Below are positions 57,654 through 64,000 of a DNA stretch of 64,000 nucleotides, one piece after another. A program made the translations under genes and the position numbers. The stretch is from contig OX344765.1 of the NCBI GenBank assembly GCA_947034895.1, positions 20,527,001 to 20,591,000 of the forward strand. The letters run 5' to 3'. Source of the stretch: Rhytidiadelphus loreus (lineage: Eukaryota > Streptophyta > Bryopsida > Hypnales > Hylocomiaceae). The notes beneath the pieces are model-generated. The model was not told the DNA's origin. It did no database searches and saw nothing but the letters and a program-made list of their open reading frames with translations. Every line of letters starts with the position of its first letter. Position 1 is the stretch's first letter.

Positions 57654-59117
57654 CTAAACATGTTGAAGACTATCTTCCGAAACTTTGATGATACCGGCCT
57701 TTGTGAGAAGGAGCTTCACTTCATTGAAGTTGAAGCTTGGAGAATGTATGAACTTATCCTCTGTCGGATTCATTTTGCTGAAGTAGCGAAGTAAGTAATA
57801 AAGATGTTTGCAATGCACATACTGTTGGCGTCCACCAATTGCTGAAACGGCCATGTCGACAAAATCGGGACAAGTGCACTCTGGATACATGCCAAGTGTA
57901 ATGCGATAAAGCTTTTGCCTTGGCTCAAGTCCGGATTGAAGGGAGATAATGGCTCCAAGTCTAGGGAAGGGGAGCAAGGTTACTCCTAGAATCGTTCCCT
58001 TGACATTACCAGCGCTCTCCCATTTATTGTGGTGCTCTGTTGTAGGAGCATTTGCAATACGTCGAATAGCCTTGCTCCTTCGAGTAGTTGGATTTGCGTT
58101 TGCATGTGTAGGACTAGGATGATCATAGTAGATGGCTTGGAAAACATTGGACATGGTGAACAAACGTCGAGGGGACATAGTTGGCCGCTGTTGTAGCTGG
58201 AAACCAGCCTCCTGCAGTAGCAACGTCTCTTGGCGGGTCAAATTAGTGCCTGTTAGTACAGGCCACACATCCGGGACTTGGGGCCAATCAATTACCCAAC
58301 TACGTTTAGAGCCTCGTACACATCGTTCAATATCATCTAGGCAAAACCAGAAGTCGGTTATGATCTCCTTGTTTCCGCCATACTATTTTTTTCTACCACG
58401 GTAGATCGGAGTTGGAGTACCTCTAGATCCCTTTGCAATTTTGGCAACGCAACGGATGTTTGAACTTCTTTGTTGCGCGTGACACTTGCAACTGGACTTG
58501 TGCGAAATTCTTGCAATATGCCACTGTGAAGTATCACATTCACTCTCCATTGCAGTTGTCACATGTGGTACATGGGCAGAATCAACCCGCGCGTCTGCTT
58601 CATTAGGGGCAACCGTGGGTGAACGTGTCGATCGTGTCTGTACTCGGGGTTGAGAGAAGTTTACCTTGTCTGGACGATGGGAGTCACCATCTGACCCAAT
58701 GGGAAGGTCAAGCTTGCGCTTACTGCTACCAAATACTTCTTCGCCTTCCAAATGCGGAATACGTGATGCAACACCGGCCCCTCCAGGAAGGTCATTGAGT
58801 GCCTCCGCAATCTTCTTTGGATCACTGCTACGTCTAGCGCCTCGTAACTTTAACTCCTCCTTGGAGGGCCCTGACCTTGATATGTTGCCTTTAAGAAAAG
58901 CTCGATAATTGGTCATTTGCATGAAAGCTCGAATGCAGTCATCAGACGTGGCGGCAAATAAATCATTACCCCGATTACTTGACTGCTGCAACCACCTATT
59001 ATGGACTGTTTCAGATAAGTTGCATGACGGCATGTCCACCATCTCCTCAACATTTAAGTCCTGAACAGGGTTGTTCGTTGCGACAGCGCGACACCGCGAC
59101 AGACAGACGTCGCGCAA
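57654..59117 (-). pseudogene. SWIM zinc-finger protein of transposon type, one in-frame TAG
   Basis: One intronless minus frame of about 488 codons runs from 59,117 to the TAG at 57,654, broken only by TAG at 58,383-58,385. The first ATG is at 59,042 (MVDMPSCNLSETVHNRW). The N-terminal half has an ETVHNRWLQQSSNRGNDL block. A WHIAR segment, a DDIERCVRGSKRSW segment and VWPVLTGTNLTR follow. The C-terminal part carries C-T-C-P-D-F (57,856-57,882) and H-C-K-H-L (57,801-57,822), the CxC...CxH ligands of a SWIM domain. SWIM fingers occur in MULE-type transposases, but no DDE core is present, so this is either a separate accessory protein or the C-terminal part of a transposase. It is head to head with the RING gene, 590 bp away. 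Confidence 0.7.
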
Positions 59118-59706
59118 TGTCTAGTAGAGCCCGCGCGACGTCACGAAAAGTCAAATTTACCTTTGACTTTACAAGAAATTACCCCCCTCCAGGTGGATGC
59201 CACATGGCATCCACTTGGCAAACTGGAGGGCGCGTACGGGTAGGAGAGTGCGGGTAGGGGCGACTGCGGGTGGGCGACTGCGGGTGGGCGACTGCAGATT
59301 TCTGAGGGAGACCGCGGGTGGGCGACTACGGGTTTGGCAGGGAGACCGCGGGTTCAGGAAGTGTTCTTGGGTGGGCGACCGCGGGTGCGCAAAAGGTACC
59401 TAGACCCGGTGGTGGACCCGAAGTCGCCCAATTTGGACCCGCTGTCGCCCTCTCGAGACCCGCAGTCGCCCTACCCAGACCCGCAGTCGCTGGATACGTA
59501 GTTGCCCTATCCGTACTCGCCCCCCTAGACCGAAGTCACTCGCCCTATATAGCCAGTAGCCCATCATCATGCTATCACCTTCATTTTCCATTGAGGCTTT
59601 CTGTCTTGCAACCTTTGTTGGCTGCATGCGTGACCCTTTTGGATAATATATATACTATTTTTTGCTATCATTTGGTTCTTAGAATTTTGCGACGTCCGCA
59701 AATCTC
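59118..59706. promoter_or_regulatory. Bidirectional spacer with hairpin and opposed 14-mer arrays
   Basis: Between the SWIM and RING genes. A hairpin at 59,185-59,230 pairs CCCTCCAG with CTGGAGGG around GTGGATGCCA/TGGCATCCAC. Units close to GGGCGACTGCGGGT follow in plus orientation at 59,258, 59,272, 59,286 (14-bp steps), 59,306, 59,320, 59,340 and 59,373. Beyond a GGTACC at about 59,395, the inverse unit ACCCGCAGTCGCCC occurs at 59,416, 59,437, 59,458 and 59,479 (21-bp steps), with weaker copies after. A CTATATAGCC at about 59,553 is a TATA candidate for the plus gene. The arrays are probably protein-binding sites or element subterminal repeats. Confidence 0.75.
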
Positions 59707-62214
59707 ATGGCAACTGGAGGTAGCAGTGATGGGTCCCTTCCGGGTTTTTCCACTGTACGCACTCCTGGTGCAATTAGGAAGGTTGCCAAAGACAAGACTA
59801 GAAAAAGGAGGGGTAACATTCACAAGAAGCGATGGCATGTGTTGAACAATGATAACCACCTAGCTTTCAAAGAGTGGAACGAGGAGCCAAAGCCTTGGAG
59901 TATGCAGGTGTGCAAAGACTACATTGAATGGTGTCACATCGGGAAGTTCTTTCCGGCATGGCGCCATCATCACAACCGACACAATAACAAGGCAAATTTG
60001 AAGTATTGTGAAAATCCAGCTTTCATACGAAGGTGTTTAGAATTGTGGTAGGTCCTCTACAAAACCCCTTTTGTAGATAGGAATGAGGCCCCTTTGTTCA
60101 TTGTTAGAGGTGCCTATGCTGAGGTCGCCTTGAACAAACAAGTTGACTGGACCACGATCAAAGAAAGTACCTACGTGAAGCGTCCAGAAGTTGGAATAAT
60201 TCCAAGAGGGGTTCTCAAATTTCCGGAGGGTGGACTTGGGCCTTTTCGAAGTGATCCACAAAACAAAGAAACTCAAGAGGTGGACACGGAAGAATCAGAA
60301 GAGGATAATGATTCAGATGGCACACGGATTCCTAAGCTTGTACGAGTGAAGGAGCAGATTATCACCCCCGTCCAAGTTCCAGTTCCAGTTCCAGTTCCAG
60401 ATCCAAATGTTCAAGCCGCTTCATCATCGCGGGGAAAGAAGATGAAACATCCTGCGAAGGTGCGACGGTCCACCACGAAAATTAGATTGGCATCAACCTC
60501 AACCACAATTGCGACTCCAATCTTGCCACCACAAGACGCCAGCAACGTCTTTGACTTTGCTTTAAGTGACGACTCACCCGTATGTGCCACAAGTCACATT
60601 CCCATTCCACAGTCTGAATCTGATGTTGTTCACAATGCGATGACGTTGGCGAAGGCTCTCGACCTCTTGAAGACCAAGGATGTACAAATTGCAACCTTAG
60701 AAGGTGATGTGAAGAAATGGCGGTCTACATGTGAACAAAAAAATGCTCTCATTTCTCAACAATCCAAAGAATTACAAGGCCTTCAAGAAAAAGAGCGTCA
60801 GACTTTCACATTGTCGGACATGGACGAAACCTTTGTTGAGCAGGATCCACATCACTTAGACAAGCTTGTTGGGGACCTCACCAGCGATGTCATTCACCTT
60901 TCTCCCCCTGCCAAGCGTACGAAGCGTTCTTCAATTCTTCCAATGGCACCACTTCCGTTCGTCTCAAGAGATTCTAGCAATCCGCACGTTGATGGTTTGC
61001 AAGGGACTCAGGATTCACTTTCGTTACCTGCCATTCCACATCTACAATCATCAAAGGAACTTGATTTGGCTGAGGAAAATAGAATGCTTCGAGAGAAGTT
61101 GGCAGTGTTGGCAGCGACATACTATCATTGGAAGGTCGCGTGCATTCTCTCCGTGGATCGATCTCAACAAGTTGCGAAAGAGGTAGACAAAGTTTCGAAG
61201 AACTTTGTAGCAAATGCCCCTAAACGAGAGAATGGATTGACATCATGGGCATTGACGGAGGACATGTTTCCAGATAACATGTTCATGCTTGACGTGGCGG
61301 AAAAAAATGTCATAGACTGGGCACAAAATGGTTGGGACCATGGAAATCAGATGTCTAGTCACTTCAACGAAAAAGACCAAAGTCTATTGTGGCCAAAGCC
61401 AGCTCATTTCGTCTTGGATCATACCAAATGCCCCATATGTCTAGAACAATTTGGGCCAGAAGGAGGATGGGCACTTGGATCATGTACACATGTGTACCAT
61501 CCTCAGTGTCTCATCACTCAATGTCTGATTAGACGACGATGTGTGATTTGTGCAGCACCATTCCATGATCGCTTGTATACCATGTTCAACTTGATGACTT
61601 ACATGCCACCTTCTTGGGAACACAATAGAGACACGACGGCAGAGATATGATTTTGGGGACGAGACTTGCTTTGGAGTTGGCAAGAAGGCCTACATGATCA
61701 AGAAATGGGAGCTGCTGCCTCACAATTGAATTGGGAAACGGACCCGCATGAAATTCTAAGAGTGGCATTCAACCTTATGGGAAAAGGAGCTCACAATGCA
61801 GGGAAGAGGGCGTTTTTTTTTCAATGCCTTGGTGGATATTTTGATAAGACATCCCAAACCTTCAAGTGGGGTGCTCATCCGGAAGGACACCGTTGGAATT
61901 TTGAAGGTGAACAAGGGGCTAATCGTGATGAAAATGCCACTCCAGAAGACTTGAATAGTATGGCTTACCTCGACTCAACATACGGGCCTTATTATCAAAG
62001 CCAAGCACTCGATTATCTATTGGAGTTACACTCTCCGCAAACTAAAAGGACACTTGAAGCTCTCAAGAACTCCAATGTCTTGGAATCTATTTTAGAAGCA
62101 GATGGACCTGCTTCAAGGACTCGTGCTAAGAAGAAACTCCTTGTTGGAGAGTCCAATGATTACGAACAAGGTGCAACGAGTGGTTCTCATAACAATCCAA
62201 TGGACTTGAACTAA
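59707..62214 (+). pseudogene. RING-H2 / coiled-coil protein of transposon type, one TAG and one TGA in frame
   Basis: A single intronless frame of 836 codons from ATG 59,707 (MATGGSSDG) to TAA 62,212-62,214, broken by TAG at 60,049-60,051 (codon 115) and TGA at 61,648-61,650 (codon 648). The basic N-terminus precedes W-stop-VLYKTPFVDRNEAPLF. A VPVPVP microsatellite-encoded run lies near 60,373-60,405. Coiled-coil segments follow (LEGDVKKWRSTCEQKNALIS; DLAEENRMLREKLAVLAAT). Residues 575-615 form a C3H2C3 RING (CPIC...CTHVYHPQC...CVIC) with all eight ligands present. RING-H2 domains act as E3 ubiquitin ligases, so this protein could mark host or transposition proteins for degradation; that role is inference. 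The post-TGA part (NWETDPHEILRVAFNLMGKG...) stays open for 188 codons, so the stop is a lesion, not the true end. Confidence 0.75.
61429..61551 (+). other. RING-H2 domain
   Basis: Pattern C-x2-C-x14-C-x-H-x2-H-x2-C-x10-C-x2-C in the plus-strand ORF. All metal ligands are intact although the ORF carries two stops, which argues that decay is recent. Confidence 0.85.
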
Positions 62215-64000
62215 ATATTTCTATGAGATACTTACTTCAACGGTGGTTCTAGTTAATCGTAGTAGTATACAAGATGTAAGGCCCATAGTATAAGGGCCAT
62301 AGTATATCCATACTCGCACAATGTAGTACTCTAGCAAAAGTTAGGGTTCAGATGTTGGCTTCTAAAACTATACCGCCTTGGCTGTGTATTGTACTACTAT
62401 GCTTATGGACAACAACCTTCTATTGCTTTGGTTTTGAAGGTTTGGGCATACTTATACATTTGTAGCCTAAAATGTAATTGGTGAAATGCAAATACATTTG
62501 TTGTAATGCCTCGCACAATGATTCCATACACGGTCCCCACAAAATTGCTATCTTCAAATCTTTTAATGAATTTTTTCCTTTTGGATTTTTTTCTCATACA
62601 ACATGTTTTGGTTTACATGGAAAAATTTGATTCATTCCATTCAGATTTTTTATGAGAAAGTTATGGACCATTTTCTTTGGCGGGCAACTTGAGTCTACAA
62701 CTTCTTCTTTTAAAAGTTGCTTGTAGGATTTGTTTCTCCAGGCAATTTCTACAATCTAAAAAAAAATTAGGTCCGGTCACATAGTTAACTTCACTTGATA
62801 GCACACTCTCACCATTTTCATTTCATTTTAGAGATATTCATTATTTAAATTTTACAACTACATCTTACCTACATCTACTCAACAATTTCTTAAAGTATCC
62901 AAAATTGTTTTTGAAAATTGTTTTTTTCCCACACATAACCATAGGATCTTACACCTTACTAGTATGAGAATGTGTGGAAAAAATTTCAGAATTTTTCATC
63001 TTACAGATTGCAAGATATCCGCATTTAGAGTGAAAAAAACAATTTTTTCAGCACATTGCTGGACTACATTATTTGACTTTTAACATTTTTCACTTTAATT
63101 TCTTGCACTACAGAGTTTTGAGCTTTAAACAAATATAGTGGAGAATTGAGTTGAGAGTCTAAATAAAAAAAAGGTTTTCAAAAAAACTTAATTTTCATTC
63201 TTAAAAAACTTGTAGAATAGAAGTACATATGAGATTGAATGAAAATCTATTTTCTTTCTAAGATAGAATTAAAATGCACTAATCCCCACGGTCAAATTGT
63301 TGTTGCAAGCAAACTAAACCATGTCAAACTTCTTTTCTTGAACAATTGCCAAAATTGCGTTCCTAAATTAATCTTACAAGGTATTTTTCCCACCAGAAGC
63401 TCTAATTGCCCAATAAACAAGATTGTCCATAACTTTCTCATAAAATATCCAAATGAAATGAAAAAAAGCTTTCCGGATAGACAAAATTATAATCTATGAG
63501 GGAAAAAAACTTAGAAAAATAAATTCAAATGCTTGTCACATTTTTTTGCTGCCCATTCTCCCTTGCTTTGGAGTTTGGACTATATGGGCATAACTTTTGT
63601 TCCCGGGCACCGATTGGAAAAAAAGTTATATTACCACAAAGGTAATCGTTTTTTCTATCTTCAAATAAAGTTTCAAAAATTCAGTCCCAAATTTCAGCCC
63701 GTAGGTACCATCTCTGACATCCATTCTTGCAAAGACACCAAATTCATAGCCCTCGTATTCAAAATATAATAAAAACATATGTACATTTCAAAAACAAAGG
63801 TGTGAATTTCTTTATTCCACAAAAACTTTGGAAAATCAAAAATTGGAAGGCCAAATTGTTTTTTTCTACCACACTAGATCCAACCACTAAGCATTTTTTT
63901 CACTATTCACAAAGTCACTTTCTTTGGGCTCCGGTCTCATTCTTTGAAGTTCCGCACGGTGGCACCTATGCCTTCATAGGCCCACTTGCACCATTCCTTA
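62215..64000. other. AT-rich flank, no gene recognised
   Basis: Two 14-bp units occur at 62,280-62,307; the rest is AT-rich with poly-A/T runs. ORFs such as 63,239-63,499 and 63,533-63,769 have no domain. The missing 3' part of the second TNP2 is not here, so any insertion at 57,158 either extends past the window or was accompanied by a deletion. Confidence 0.5.

Overview
The window reads as nuclear DNA of a plant-lineage eukaryote with a large, transposon-filled genome. A bryophyte, lycophyte, fern or charophyte alga fits best, but I cannot name the genus. The evidence is GT-AG introns of about 130-420 bp, a CACTA element with plant-type CACTACAAGAAA ends and TNP2/TNPA-like genes, a ZNF862-like hAT transposase, Ty3/gypsy gag remnants with a tRNA-Asp-type primer site, and long AT-rich stretches. 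I found no convincing single-copy host gene and no tRNA or rRNA gene.

Layout: 1-3.7 kb is AT-rich and holds a 226-bp inverted repeat. 3.8-6.7 kb is a nearly complete three-exon hAT transposase (minus). 7.6-20 kb is old AT-rich retrotransposon debris: LTR-like copies, a primer-binding site and three gag fragments. 21-24.5 kb is an element dense in CCGG with one gag-like/coiled-coil ORF (minus). 24.5-28.9 kb is mostly uncoded and carries a foldback CACTA MITE. 28.9-34.4 kb is a multi-exon minus-strand gene joining a degenerate amino-methyltransferase-like region, a coiled coil and an FCP1/NIF-like phosphatase domain; a Tourist-like MITE interrupts its last part. 34,443-46,890 is bounded by CACTA ends and holds divergent TNP2 (minus) and TNPA-like (plus) genes; the TNPA-like gene also contains an FCP1/NIF-like domain. 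46.9-51.6 kb is AT-rich with several minisatellites. 51.7-57.16 kb is a second, truncated CACTA TNP2 and its upstream region. 57.2-62.3 kb is a head-to-head pair, a SWIM zinc-finger ORF (minus) and a RING-H2 ORF (plus), around a spacer full of 14-bp repeats in opposite orientations. 62.3-64 kb is AT-rich and shows no gene.

The most striking global signal is that nearly every reconstructed transposon reading frame is intact apart from in-frame stops. In the younger elements these are TAG 11 times and TGA once, always where Gln (CAG) or Arg (CGA) would fit. CHG/CG cytosine-methylation decay explains this best; UAG-to-Gln recoding is an alternative that should be excluded. The most promising new biology is (i) FCP1/NIF-like domains in two separate transposon-associated genes, and (ii) the SWIM/RING head-to-head element with its repeat-structured spacer.
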